Part shown: positions 38,801 through 51,003 of the stretch, piece after piece
How the letters are laid out: every line of letters begins with the position of its first letter
Position numbering within the stretch: position 1 is the first letter of the stretch
Assembly (NCBI RefSeq): GCF_000004075.3
Contig: NC_026658.2
Span: forward strand, 2,666,001 to 2,730,000
Reading direction: 5' to 3'
Origin: Cucumis sativus
Taxonomy: Eukaryota > Streptophyta > Magnoliopsida > Cucurbitales > Cucurbitaceae
DNA: 64,000 nt
Made by a program: the position numbers and the translations under genes
The notes under the pieces: model-generated
Told to the model about the DNA's origin: nothing
Seen by the model: the letters and a program-made list of their open reading frames with translations, nothing else
Databases searched by the model: none

Positions 38801-41601
38801 TAATAGACTCTTGTTGATAAGCTCTGAACTAATTGAATAACAAGAATTAACAGCATGTGAAACTAAAATACTATACCTAGATCGGTTACTTCACAAAGGG
38901 CTTAGGGGTGAATTGTTGAACTGATTCACTCAGAATAACTTGACATTAAAAGAATATGACTTGTACATTTTAAATACTTGCCGTATGATTCACTTGTTGT
39001 TGCAAAGAATGTTATATCTCATGTTTACTTTATCTCAGAAAATTTTATTTCTATATGAGAGTTGTTAGCAATATTTCCTTGTCATATTCCAAATTCTCAA
39101 TTTGTTTTTCATGCAGATAAAAAATCAGCGTCTGAGTAAAGTAGGCTCTGGAAAGGATGTGCGCCACTTTGAATTTGAATTTGTTTCTTCGGTAAGTTGG
39201 TAATTTCCACATTTTTGTTACTCATTATTATTATCTTTTTTTTCTGTTTTCTTAATATGTCGCAATGACTGCATTTTGAACTAATTTTAGGTAATAGAAT
39301 ATGAAGTTGGTGATGTCCTTGAGGTTCTTCCTAGTCAGAGCTCTGCTGCAGTAAATGCTTTCATACAACGTTGCAATTTGGACCCTGAATCATTTATCAC
39401 GGTAAGAGTTTGTTTTATCAGTTAGTAAATTCTTGATTAATCTTATTTCAAATCTTAGTAAATACTTCTCAAGGCTTCTTTCTTCATTGTGTGTGATGCA
39501 CATGTGCCAAATATATTAATTAATTATATTTCATCACTCTCAGTTGAGTATGAACAAAATTGAAATTCTATGTTCTCTCGTGTTATTTTGAAAATAGTGC
39601 AACAAAGTTTACATAATTTTTTAGTCACCTTTTCTACACATCTCTTTTTTCTTGGTGTAAATTCACTCCACTTTTTAGTGATTATAATCATACATTTTTT
39701 ATATCCCAAGGAAATAGCATTATGTAATCTCTCACAGCACTAATTGCTCCTTGTAACTTCATACCATAATTCACAATGAATTATGATTTAATGTTTCTCA
39801 TAAAAAAATGCTCTTTTGTTGATTATTCCAGAATTTTCTTCCCTAGTCTTAGTAAGTCTTGAAGGATTTATTTATTTGTTCTTTTATTTCTAAAATAATA
39901 AGTTCAACAATTTTTAAAGTTCATCTTTTATATGAAGCTGTTGCTGTAATCTTCTCCGTACCAATTAACATTTTTTAATTTCAGGTTTCTCCTAGAAATA
40001 GGCGCAAGCAGGATCCCATTCTAGCTGCTGAAATGGGCCCTGTCAAATTGAAAACTTTCATTGAACTTACAATGGATATTGCGTCTGCTTCTCCTAGGCG
40101 CTATTTTTTTGAGGCAAGTCCTTTGAGCCTTTTGTTATTTTTCCTTCTCTCTTTTTTTTTTCATTGATGACTACTGTTGTAGTATTGTTTAACGGAGAAG
40201 AGAGTTAAAAGAACGATATTTTTGTTACTCGTGCATTATGCATTCAATACAATCCTGTTGTACACATGGGTTGTACATACCAAATATAGAGACAGGAGTT
40301 AACGGTAAAGAGACTAAATGTGGCCACCGATTTCAAGATTGATAAAGGAAATAATAATGTCCAAGATCTGCATTCAAGTTAATTATGTTATTTGCACTTG
40401 TGTGTGTGTTTTCTCCTTTTAATTCCTGTTTAAACTTAATCTTGCAGGTTATGAGTTACTATGCAACAGCTCCACATGAAAAGGAAAGACTTCAATATTT
40501 TGCCTCACCTGAAGGAAGAGACGATTTATATCAGTATAACCAAAAGGAACGAAGAAGCGTCCTTGAGGTAATTTCAAATATTTAAATAAACGCATGCTGC
40601 AATCATTGTTATAACTTAAAAGATTTGATAGGAAAATCAATTTGATAGTCATTTTTCTATTGCAGTCCCAAAATATTTGTGCTGCATTTTCTTTCCCTTT
40701 TTCTGTAGCTTAAAATACTCCAAATTGAGAGTTAGAAAGTGAAACTATCCCATTTGCATGTCTTTGTACTACAGGTATTAGAAGATTTCCCTTCTGTCAA
40801 AATGCCATTTGATTGGTTGGTGCAGTTGGTTCCTCCATTGAAAACAAGATCATTCTCCATATCTTCTTCTGCTTTAGCTCACCCAAATCAGGTGCACTTA
40901 ACTGTAAATGTGGTATCTTGGACGACACCGTATAAACGGAAACGATCGGGCCTCTGCTCAAGTTGGCTTGCTGGACTTGATCCTGAACAATGTACGTGGA
41001 ATAGAACTTCACATCCATTATTGTAGCACTAAATTTGATTTACTTGATATATTTTGATGTGTTTAATACAGCCGTTCATGTTCCGGTGTGGTTCCACAAG
41101 GGTTCGCTTCCCGCTCCATCCCCATCTCTTCCCTTGATTCTTGTTGGACCTGGAACAGGTTGTGCACCCTTTAGAGGATTTGTAGAGGAAAGGTCCATAG
41201 AGAATACCTCTATGGCAACTGCTCCAGTTTTGTTCTTCTTTGGTTGTCGAAATGAGGATAATGACTTCCTATACCGAGATTTCTGGTTATCACATTCGAA
41301 AAATCACGGAGTACTATCAGAGGAAAAGGGTGGGGGCTTTTACGTTGCATTTTCCAGAGATCAACAGCGGAAAGTTTACGTGCAACACAAGATGCTAGAA
41401 CAGAGTGAAAAGATATGGAACTTACTTAGGGAGGGTGCTGCTGTATATGTTGCAGGCTCATCGACAAAAATGCCCGCAGATGTATGGTCAACGTTTGAGG
41501 AAATTGTATCGAAAGAAACTCAGCTTCCACGGGAATCCGCTGTAAGATGGCTAAGGGCATTGGAGAAGGCAGGTAAATACCACGTCGAAGCCTGGTCTTG
41601 A
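35893..41601 (+). CDS. ATR3: NADPH-dependent diflavin oxidoreductase ATR3 (Tah18/NDOR1 type)
   Basis: This cytosolic flavoprotein passes electrons from NADPH through FAD and FMN to the anamorsin/Dre2 iron-sulfur protein for cytosolic Fe-S assembly. Exons: 35893-36030, 36820-36897, 37002-37106, 37278-37369, 37639-37817, 38100-38194, 39117-39191, 39291-39401, 39985-40113, 40448-40567, 40775-40991 and 41072-41601. They join in frame to 622 residues, the family length. Flavodoxin domain: YATQTGN (11-17), STTGQGET (60-67), FGLGDSSY (96-103). FAD: RSFSISS (399-405). NADPH: GPGTGCAPFRGF (472-483) and FFGCRNEDND. The protein ends ...VEAWS with the terminal aromatic residue expected near the flavin. 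The intron after exon 9 starts GC rather than GT. Intron 6 carries a LINE fragment. Exon 11 to 12 joining (CAA T|CC) is the least certain join. Confidence 0.95.
38240..38780 (+). mobile_element. LINE fragment in ATR3 intron 6
   Basis: In plus-strand translation a stretch reads PSLSDRKMIEVVSLMTLIGEF, with DLRLGRMDAHVWCLNSLEG after it. This pattern occurs in the endonuclease-RT to zinc-tail region of plant LINE proteins. It has stops and no complete domain, and is spliced out with the intron. Confidence 0.5.
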
Positions 41602-42997
41602 CCTCACTTGTCTAATTGTTTGATAGCTGATAGATAATTCAACTTGGAAGAGAAGGAAAGAAACTTGACAAGAAAAGGGGTAATCAGATACCCATTCTTC
41701 AATTTGGGTTAAACGACTTAGACTCTTATGTTGTATATTTAGTAAAAAGAGAAAAAAAAAAGAATAATTAGTGCACTTTTTAGGTTATTGGTTTATTATT
41801 TGCATAATAGACTATCCTTTTATTGAAAGAAAAAGGAAATGTTTGTGAACAATTTTTAGGTTGATTCATCCCAATTCACATATATTGGATAATGTTATCA
41901 AGAAAAAATGATTTTTGCAAGTTGTGTAGTGCTTTAGTTTTCTTTAGGAGATCTTTATGCTCTCTTTTTCATGATAATAGAAGGTCTAATGAAAGCTAAT
42001 ATCAAACTCATTGAAAAAAACTACACCAAACTTATGAAAAATATGGTAAAACATTTGCTCAAACAGGAAAAAGTTACAACCTTGAGTTTTGGACCAATTA
42101 ATTGAGTTGAGAAATATCCATTTGATATGTACTTGATTTGGCTTCGGGAAGAACTCTAACATCGATAAAATTATACATATTCATAGGCGACAATAAGAGA
42201 AATGTGATTCTAAATAGTTTTGTTTAAGAACTTTAAAAAGTAAATTATCTTCAAATGAAACTTTATTATATGCTTACCACTATTAGAATGTAATTCTAAA
42301 TAGTTTTGTTTATGCTCTTTATATTATATATATATAAAAACTAAAATTATACTAATTTCAAAAGTTAATTAAGTGGCAAAACTATTTCTCAACCCTCTCT
42401 ATACCTAAGTTCAAACCCACTCCTCGCCTGGTTAGTGTGGAACTATAGACTTTCTCTATTAATGTATGAGAGGAACCCACTCCTCGCCTGGTTAGTGTGG
42501 AACTATAGACTTTCTCTATTAATGTATGAGAGGCCTACAAACTTTCTTTAGATTTGTAGTTTCATTCTTCTTAACCAGTGACACAATTTTCTTAACATTT
42601 AGAATTAGCAAAATCTAGCAACAAGAACTAGAAGCATGTAAATAATTTGATTAAATATGTGTTTATCGAACAATTTGTATTTATCTTTCTTTCTCTCTAA
42701 AGAAAAATAGTTTTGGATTATGTGATGCAAACAATATCAATATTGAAAACAATACTTTTATGTGTTCAATATAACTAGATTTTAAATTTTGAAATTTAAA
42801 ATACAGAAGTTAAAATATCATTTTCATCTTTACACTTTTTACAAAAGTAATTTTCATTTTAAATCAATTTTAATTTATTTATTTTTAGAAAAGCTCAAAT
42901 TTACAAACAAATAGCCTAATTCACACTTAAAAGAAACACAATTTGATTATTTGAATCGAGAGAAGTATAGGAACAAAATATCTCAAATTAAGATAAG
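41602..42997. other. ATR3 3' flank and intergenic region
   Basis: This contains the presumed ATR3 3' UTR and AT-rich DNA without coding features. A perfect 60-base tandem duplication lies at 42414-42533. An oligo-A/T run (41753-41762) and a TA-rich patch (42320-42350) are the only other structures. Confidence 0.6.
42414..42533. repeat. Perfect 60-bp tandem duplication
   Basis: Two adjacent, identical 60-base units occupy 42414-42473 and 42474-42533. The unit starts AACCCACTCCTCGCCTGG and ends TGTATGAGAGG. Flanking bases differ on each side, so the repeat ends there. Identity suggests it is young. Confidence 0.95.
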
Positions 42998-43009
42998 AAA
43001 AAAAGAAAA
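42998..43009 (-). terminator. Pol III terminator of tRNA-His
   Basis: On the minus strand, directly downstream of the tRNA, lie T runs of 4 (43006-43009) and 7 (42998-43004) bases, which is standard for RNA polymerase III termination. Confidence 0.7.
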
Positions 43010-43014
43010 GAAAT

Positions 43015-43086
43015 TGTGGCTGCTGGGATTCGAGCCCAGGTCTCCACGGCCACAACGTGGAATTCTCACCACTAAACTACAGCCAC
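43015..43086 (-). tRNA. tRNA-His (anticodon GTG)
   Basis: Read on the minus strand, the 5' acceptor GTGGCTG pairs with 3' CAGCCAC, followed by the discriminator A. The D-arm region contains TAGTTTAGTGGTGAGA (A box) and the T-arm contains GGCTCGAATCC (B box). The anticodon loop is TTGTGGC with GTG in the centre, so the tRNA reads His codons. Length is 72 bases with no intron. The extra G at position -1 is not encoded, as expected for eukaryotic tRNA-His, where the His guanylyltransferase adds it. CAA-rich DNA lies just upstream, as is common in plant tRNA promoters. Confidence 0.95.
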
Positions 43087-44192
43087 ATTCTTATTTGAGA
43101 AACATTGTTTTAATTATATCATTATTGCAAAGATGAACTACGTACTAAGTAAACAATCGCAAATATAAATTAGTTGGATCATTGTTATTTTATTACAAAC
43201 ACCTTAGTCATAAATTTTGAAGCCTTTGTCTTAGGACGTGAAATCCTTTTTAATTTTTATGAAGATCACTACCACTAACGAAAGGACCATATAGAGAACC
43301 TAACTTTTTGCAAGTCTTAGTTTTCAAGTAGGTTAATCAAACTAACCATAGTACGAGTTTGATGAGATTGGATTGACGGAAAGAAAATGTTTTTTCAACA
43401 AAATTGTTTTTGTTTAAATTTTTTTAATGAAACTTAAAACAATGAAAGTATTTAAAAACTACTTTTGTGGTTGATAAAACACTTCAGATTTCATTTTTTA
43501 AAAATTGATTCAAATGGATCATGCATTTAAGTCACCACAATCAAACTTGCCGCTCGACAAACTAAAATTGAAATATGTGTACAACTTGTTTGACATTAAA
43601 CCAATCTAATCTAAGTGTTGTCCAAAAAACTTACAAATCTTTTATCATTAATGTAACCATTATTTTGACCGTTAGAACAATACAATTTCGTGAAGAGGAA
43701 TCAACAAGGTTAAAAACAACAACTAGAAACAACTTTGATCATTAAAGGTATGTTTGGTAGTGATCTTGTAACATTAAAAAATATTTCAAAACATGATTTT
43801 AATAATTCAAACTCAATGTTGATATATAAAATTAACATTTAACATTATTAAAAGTACTAAAATCAATTTTGATTAAACAAAAGTATGTTTTATAGTGATT
43901 TGATTTTGAATATCACAAAACATATTTTTAACAATTACTCAAAAAAAAAAAAAATGCTAAGAGCAAACAAGGTCACAATTTTCACATAATAAGGAAGAAG
44001 AAATGTTAGATAAGTTGACAATATATATCAATATCAATAGAAAATACAACAATTTAATTAAAACAAATCATATATGAATCTAACCATCAACATAACCCAA
44101 ATCTGATCAGATCACATTGATATATGAAAAAGCAATTCTTCAAAAGGCAAATTATACACTAACCACAAGCAGAAGTATACAAGTGATGTTGA
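43087..44192. other. Intergenic region, tRNA-His to CWC25
   Basis: This holds no gene that I can support. AT-rich sequence includes an oligo-A run (43940-43953) and probably the CWC25 3' UTR near 44100-44192. Confidence 0.55.
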
Positions 44193-46160
44193 TTACCGTC
44201 TAAAAGCATTGGCTTCAATCTGAGATTTACCCTGTGAATAATATGTCCTACGGCGAATACTCTCCTCGATCGTTGAGCTTCCTCCCTTCTCAGCACTGTA
44301 CATGCGTTTCTGAGCCATGTCCAAGAAATTTCGACTCGAGGGCACTGCATTTTGTTTGGCTTCCAGTGCATCATCCTCATCTGCCTTCTTCAAACGCTTG
44401 AATCGTTGCTCTTCATGTAACTCGGCATCTTGCTGCATTTCACGCAGTCTAGCAGCACGCTCTTCTTCTGAAAGCTTTGTGGTAGGCCTGCGATGCCTGT
44501 GGCGTGACTCGTTAGGAGTTTCAGAAGCATTGGATTCATAATATCTCAGTTCCCCCACTCTTCTGCTGTCCCTATCATTGGTAGCATAAGAATCTCTATC
44601 TCTCTTTGATCTGTCATGATATCTATCTGCTGCAGAATCATGAGGATTGCTTTTGAATGTCTTTCGATCTGACTGATCATAGCTTGTTCGTGCAGCATAT
44701 TTTGAGCCTCTATCACGGTCCCTCTCGTTCTTAGTTTCTGCTTTGCTTCTTCTATCTTCTGAATGAGAATGGCCATCATGTCTTGAACTCTTGTCATGAT
44801 CATGTTTCCTTCTCTGCCTTTCAGGGCTGACATCTTCAGAATCATAATCTCTTTCTGGAGAAGAATCTTTATGGCGCTTAGACTTACTATGGCGGTGCTT
44901 CTTCCGTTCTCTCTTGTCATCAGGATTTTTATCCTTGTGTTTTTCCACTTCGACCTATGATTATATATATGAAGAAATAATTAAAAAACAAACCCTCAAA
45001 ATCTATTTTTCAAATCAAACAAGAGAGCTTTCAACATGATACGATAGTGAATTAAATTGAGATTCAATCACAACTCAACAAGAACATTCTTTAACATGGC
45101 AGTTCGTCATTTGTCCTTTTGCCACAAGTGACTAGCCATGAAGATATGTAGAAAGAAACTTTCTGATCAAAGATTCATCTTTAGCTCCTATCAAAAGGGT
45201 GAGAGAAATGAAGAGAAATCCATCACATCAACTCAAAAGGAAAAACTTAGAACTTAGATAGGCCACCGGATTTCTCAACCACAAAGTAAAGTGTCCATGA
45301 ACAAACTAACAGTTGAAGTTCAGAAAATCTCTCTACAAAATAATGAAAGGAAGAAAGATGTTTCCACAAAATTTCCACAGCCCATGTTGTAACAATAAGG
45401 AGATTAAAAAACACTTACAGTTTTGCGAATCATAGCCATCTGAATAGGATTGTTTTTAACACGAGCAAGAGCTTGTTGCTCACGCTGTCGAATGATGAGC
45501 AAAGGATCAGAATGGAGTTTCCTCCATGTATCATTGGCAGAATGAGGCTTATCCTCAAACAGAGCTCCAGGGACAGCGGCTTCCTGCATAAACAACACAA
45601 GAATCCAACAAACATCATAATTGAGCATACAAAGTGATAGCCAAAGCACACAAATCAACGAAAAAACGAAACAGTACCTTGGAACTAGATGGTTCAGTGG
45701 CAGCTGCGGCGGTAGATGAACTAGGTAGGGTTTCAAGGCTTTTAAATCCATCGGAACTGCTAGCTTTCCCAACTGCCAAACCCGATTCATAAAGAAAATC
45801 CAATCTCTCCTGCTTCCTGCATATTGGTCAAATCAATCGAACTAATTAAACCCTAGCCATCGCCTTGGCACAAACCCTAATCTACGAACGGTTTCAATCC
45901 CCATAGAAATCGAATCAGATTTTGAAATTCACAGAACACAAATAAAATAAAAAGACGGAAGATGAAACATACGGAACGAGGCCGGCTTGTTCTTGAAGAA
46001 GACGAAACTCCTGGCGTTCTTTCTCCTCGAGGATCTGTTTGCGGAGCTCGTCCAACTTCTTCTGTTCGGCCTCATGCTTTTGCTCCGCCTTCCATACGTT
46101 CTCTATGTTCCGGAGACTGCCAGTATGCCATCCTTTCTTGTTCAAGAACTTCAACGCCAT
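44193..46160 (-). CDS. CWC25: Pre-mRNA splicing factor CWC25 homologue
   Basis: Nuclear spliceosome factor that joins at the step from B* to C complex and supports the first catalytic reaction. Exons are 45973-46160, 45678-45816, 45419-45583 and 44193-44954; frames join to 417 residues. The N-terminus MALKFLNKKGWHTGS begins the Cir_N region (about 1-60), followed by VWKAEQKHEAEQKKLDELRK and LVPKQERLDFLYESGL, the CWC25 signature. PGALFED and PIQMAMIRK are also conserved. The last exon is a low-complexity RS/KR/H-rich tail (HRHSKSKRHKDSSPERD and similar) typical of splicing factors, with a conserved KLSEEERAARLREM segment near the end. The start was chosen because it gives the family N-terminus. 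Confidence 0.93.
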
Positions 46161-49100
46161 GTCTGTAACAGAGCTTCAGATTAGGGATCGGATGATGGAT
46201 TTTCAGCAACCGGCGGTGTGGTTTTGTGTTGAAGAATCCGATTTTCAAATCTAAAAACAAAATTATGAAAACAATTATTTTTCTTTCTTAAACTATGGTT
46301 TAAAATTAAAATGTGATTAATATTATATTTATAAATTAGGTTTTTTAAAAAAAATATATAACTTGCCATCAAAATATTTACACAAATATTTAAAAAATGA
46401 CCAAACTATATGCCCACAATCTAAAATACCTAAATCTAAAAATATGATCGATTTATTTTACATGTTACATTTATGAAAATTAACTTTTATAAATTTAAAA
46501 ATAAATATTTTTAAAATTTAAAAAAATGACAAACTATTTACAATGCCTTAACAAAACCATCGAAAGATTTATTACATGTCAAAATATTTTACCAAATATT
46601 CTATTTTTGATAAATTTTTAATTTTTTTAAACTAATGTTATTAATGATCCAATACTAATTAATGTAACAATGTTAATAATTCAAATATGAACATCTTTTA
46701 GGTTTAAAAATGGTATATTTATCGCCTTTTGTGTTTGGAGTTGTTCATTTTTCTAAATGCTCAAGATTTGGATGCGCACTCGCTAGCTAGGTTGGCTATG
46801 TTTGGCGTTTTGCTTGCTTTTTGGATAGCAGTAGGCCTTCCTCGTTGTCGAGAGACTAGAGCGTAGGTGTTTGATAGTAGTAGGCCTTTCTCATCGTCTC
46901 GAGACTACTGGAGCACAGGTGTTTGAGGGATATCTCCACTATTCTTGATGAAGGGTTGTAGTCTATTGTTGCGGTTGCAATCTTATTCCAAATTTTTTTG
47001 TATATTTATTATTTCGTGGTATTGTCTAATTTTAAACAAAATATTTACTCTTCTTAAAACAAAAATTGTTTTCTAATAATTTTTTTATAGAGTGTAAATA
47101 ATTTTTTTTCTATTTTTGAAAATATCCAAACAAAACAAATTACCCAAACATGATATACCCATTTTATCTTTAATTAATATATGTTTTCATTTTAAATTTT
47201 AAAATTCAAAATTTGGATACCTTATAAACATAAAATCATTGTTTTAAGTACTTTGTTTATTTAATTGAAATCACATCATTTAAAACTTTAATTCAAAGGG
47301 CAAACCAAACCTATTTTAAACAACTCTATCAACTTTAATAATAACTTTTTTCTATTAACACTCTATTATTTAAATAAAAACACTTTACCATTAAAACTCG
47401 AGAAAAAGTAGTTACAAATTGAATTGTGGTGTACTATAGTAGTACTATCAAAATTCAAGAGAGATGAACGTGAGTCTTCTTATTTTGTTAGGAAGAGATC
47501 AACAAAACTCGTTGATATCTATTAACCCAATAATTAATAAGTCAAGATAATGATAACATTACTAAAAGTGAATTATCTAGTTAATGATATGATTTTCATA
47601 CTTATTGTCAAATGTAACTTGAAAACTAATGAGCCGTTTCGCTAATGTTTGTTACATCAAACATGAATAACTAATAAAATGAACGATACTGTTACTAGAA
47701 TGCTATATTTTCTTATGCATAAACTCAAAACAAAAACAACATGTTCGATATATTTTAATTTACTACCTATCTACATGTGTTTTCTTGATTAATATGATAT
47801 ATAGTAGAGCATTAAAAAAAACAACAATTTAAAGAAATGAACTTTAGTCCATGGAGGAGGGATGAAACATGATACCAGTATATCACAATAGATAGTCAAT
47901 AAATGACTTTGTTGTATATACTAATATAAAAATATAATGAATGAACTTTATGGGCTCAAAAATCGTTGAGCTTATAATAAAGTTAATTTAAACTCTAATC
48001 GAACCGATCATATAAAAATGGTATCATGAAGTCTTGAAGCGTCGGAAAAAGGTCCATCGAAAGTAGGAAGAGCCTCCGTTTGGGTACTCTCAAATTCTCC
48101 TTCGAGTGTCAGGCTCCTTATTATGCCCGTTGTTGTTGCTCCTCTCATCTCCACATCTACTTATGTCCACACAGAGTAAACACAAAAAAAAAAAAAAAAA
48201 ACTCAAACAGATCAAAACAATCATAGAGAACATTGTGTACATCAAATTAACTAAGAATTCATTTATCTAAATAAAATATTTATGAAAGACTATGTTTTTA
48301 GTTCTCAAGATCCGTTGAATATGTGCTTTTGAAAATTGAATATTTTTAGTCTTCAAGTTTATAACAATAGATCCATTAGTTCATCGAATTTTCAAAATGT
48401 ACATTTTAGTTTATAAGTTTTAGAAAATAGGATTATAAGATCCTAAAATATTGGATGTTTGATTTTTTTCAAATGATTATATGATATTTAAATTTTTTAA
48501 AATGTTTTTTTATTCAATGGAAAATGAAAAATAGTATTGTCAATCCAATAATCCTTTTCATTGTTTTGTTATAAACATATAGATAGTTAATTTGCTATCT
48601 CATATATTCCTTAATACATTTTCCATTTTTCTTCTTCTAAATTTACATTCAACTTTAAGCTAATCTTCAAAAGGAAAAAAAAAAACACTTTTATTAATTT
48701 TCTAAAAAAATAAAAAACTTAAAATTTGAAAAGGTTTACAACAATAAGTAAATAACCAAACAAATAAATTTCTATTATAATCTTACCCACCTTTTGTAAA
48801 AAATCAATTTTTCAAGAAAAAAAGAAAAAGAAAAAAACATTAAACACTAATTTTGAAATTAACTAGATATAACCTCTAACATTTAAACATAAAATTAAAA
48901 TTTTACCTGTTTAATTTATAAATATAACAAAAAGAATTAAATAATTTTACAATTTAATACAATTATGTCTCAGGTAAATTTTGAAAAGAAAATTTACATA
49001 AATCGAAGAAAATTGAAAGTAAATAAAAAGTATTTATATTTTATAGAAAAAAAGAGATATTTTGGAATTTTGTTTGATTAAAATTTTGCTACCCTAAATA

Positions 49101-49756
49101 GTTTCAGTAAAATTTTTAAATTCTACCACAATTCAAAATTTTTTTGCTATTTTAAAAAATATCATTTTATTTATTTATAAAACTCAAATTTATTTATAAA
49201 AAGAGATTTTTAAGAAATTTAAAAAGTTTGGTAAATATTTTGTATTTTTGACCAAAACCTGAAAATTTGAGAGGATACACTTGTTAGCAAAATAACAGGT
49301 ATGTAACAATTTTTAAAGATTATAAATATAGCAAAATTTACTAAATTCTATAAATAATATCATAGAGCAGGTTGTAATATTGGTCTATAACTTATAGACG
49401 ATAGTTTTGCTATTTTTTTCAAATGTTGTTATATTCTCAATTATTATTCGTACAATAGTCATAAATGATAATTACCAAATTCGAAAATTGGATGGTGTTA
49501 TATTTTAATATATTTTGGTTAATTTGGTAGAGTTAGGAATATATTACACATTTATTTACTTAATTTTCAAGTCGGTATATATTTCTGTGTTATGAGAAGT
49601 GAAAGTGATGAATTAATTTGTTTGGATTAGGGAATTAAGTTTGAGTTAAAAAATGAGGGAATTTCCATTCAATTTTCATGAAAATCAATCATCAATGGCG
49701 GGAACGCAAGCTTCCAAGAAGCAAAATCATTACCATTACCATCTTCACTTTCACTT
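46161..49756. other. Intergenic region, CWC25 to small membrane protein gene
   Basis: No gene is visible. At 46740-46960 a patch carries two imperfect copies of a roughly 50-base motif (AGTAGGCCTT..CTCG..GAGACTA..GAGC..AGGTGTTTGA), which looks like transposon debris. A hairpin repeat lies at 49328-49413. The rest is AT-rich. Confidence 0.55.
49328..49413. repeat. Hairpin / MITE-like repeat
   Basis: The segment starts ATAGCAAAA (49328-49336) and ends TTTTGCTAT (49405-49413), a 9-base inverted pair. Inside is GTCTATAA..TTATAGAC, a palindrome of 7-8 bases per arm. Similar palindrome-rich copies occur elsewhere in the window. Confidence 0.5.
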
Positions 49757-50020
49757 TCACTTACCTGGATTGGAGAAGAACCACAGAACAATGGCGCAGA
49801 TTAGCAAAACGAACGGAATCACATGAACAGCAGTTTCAGCAAACTTCACTCGCGCTTTCTCTCGCTTCACCATTTCCGACACCGGATCGTTCGTTGGAAG
49901 TTCATTATTCCCATGATCAAACGACGACGATAGTCGCAGTGACTGCCCTGGCTTCGAGGACGGGGCCGAATGCGAGTAGTATTCGTCGGAGAATCGGTTC
50001 CAGCTCACTGATCGGTACAT
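49757..50020 (-). CDS. Small one-pass membrane protein, unknown function
   Basis: An 87-residue frame on the minus strand starts MYRSVSWNRFSDEYYSHSAP, with a charged stretch VKREKARVKFAE (51-62) and a hydrophobic helix at about 65-83 (VIPFVLLICAIVLWFF). The pattern resembles a plant family of uncharacterised small membrane proteins that begin MYRSxSWNR and end the helix with WFFSNP. Many family members carry a longer C-terminal tail. Here the frame reads on to a stop directly after a good donor sequence (CCAG|GTAAGT at 49764-49759), so it may be spliced to another exon I could not find. The function is unknown. Confidence 0.6.
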   Translation of the reverse strand: MYRSVSWNRFSDEYYSHSAPSSKPGQSLRLSSSFDHGNNELPTNDPVSEMVKREKARVKFAETAVHVIPFVLLICAIVLWFFSNPGK

Positions 50021-51003
50021 TCTCTTTTTCCTTTTCTGTAAAATTCTCTTTCTCGATGAGGAGATCTGAAGAACATGGAAGAGGCTGAGGAGTGATACTG
50101 TTTGTGTGTTGGTGCGTGAGATGTGGTGGTAACTGCAGGGAGAAAATTTTGCCGAAGCAAGAAGAATCGGCTTTTGATTTGCAACTAATCTGTTTGATAT
50201 GTGGCCGGGAAATGAAGAACGTGCACTTCAATTGGTAAATTAACTTGACTTTTCTCTAATCTAAATTTGTATAAATTTTGCATTCATTTACTGATAATAG
50301 AACTTAATGTGCTGCGTTGAGAAGAAATATATGAGAAACGTATGGATTGGATTATGACTATTTTTTTCTTGAGTAAAACAACAAATAGGAGTGTGAATTC
50401 GAAAATCTAACATTTTAATCGATGCACATTTGCGTGTAGATTACATACTAGGGATATAGATGCACATCTACTGCTCGTAAACGTTAAGTGTAGATTTCTA
50501 ACTATTCAAATTATATCCAAATCGATGTCATTTCATAAATCCCATTAACTACGCTTAACATTTTTTCTACGACAACAATATTTATTTGATGTGCAATTGA
50601 AAATAGAATAGAAGGAATTGAATAAAAATCAAGTGCAAATGCATGTGAAAAATACATTAGTATTTATATATCATTAAGAAAGAGTGCAAACATTCCTTAT
50701 AACATGTGTGGTGAAAACAGAAGCAATATATTGAAAAAAAAACATCTAACCCGTGAGACAATCCCACTACAAATTTCAGACCCCCATAAAAAGACAGCTT
50801 TGTTTGTTGCGCAAACACAATAAAAGGGAGGAAAAGATGTCCAATCCTATCAAACACAATGGCTAAAGTGAAACACTACTCTTTCTTATTCTTTTTTGTC
50901 TTAATTTCTACCATATGCAATCTAATTTTATTGTAAATGACTATATATCATTACCTTCATAATAAAATAAACTAATTTCAAACATTAGTCTAAAACCTGA
51001 ACA
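50021..51003. other. Intergenic region between small membrane protein and dioxygenase genes
   Basis: The start includes the presumed 5' leader of the small membrane protein gene; it has GA/CT-rich sequence to about 50230. The remainder is AT-rich and should contain the dioxygenase 3' UTR near 50900-51003. No further gene is seen. Confidence 0.5.

Noticed and set aside
44546..44920. Second frame in the CWC25 last exon
   Set aside because: It is an out-of-frame shadow of the RS-rich tail. The in-frame reading gives the CWC25 protein.
49678..50088. 136-codon plus-strand frame
   Set aside because: It runs antisense over the small membrane protein and has no domain-like pattern; the minus-strand reading is more protein-like.
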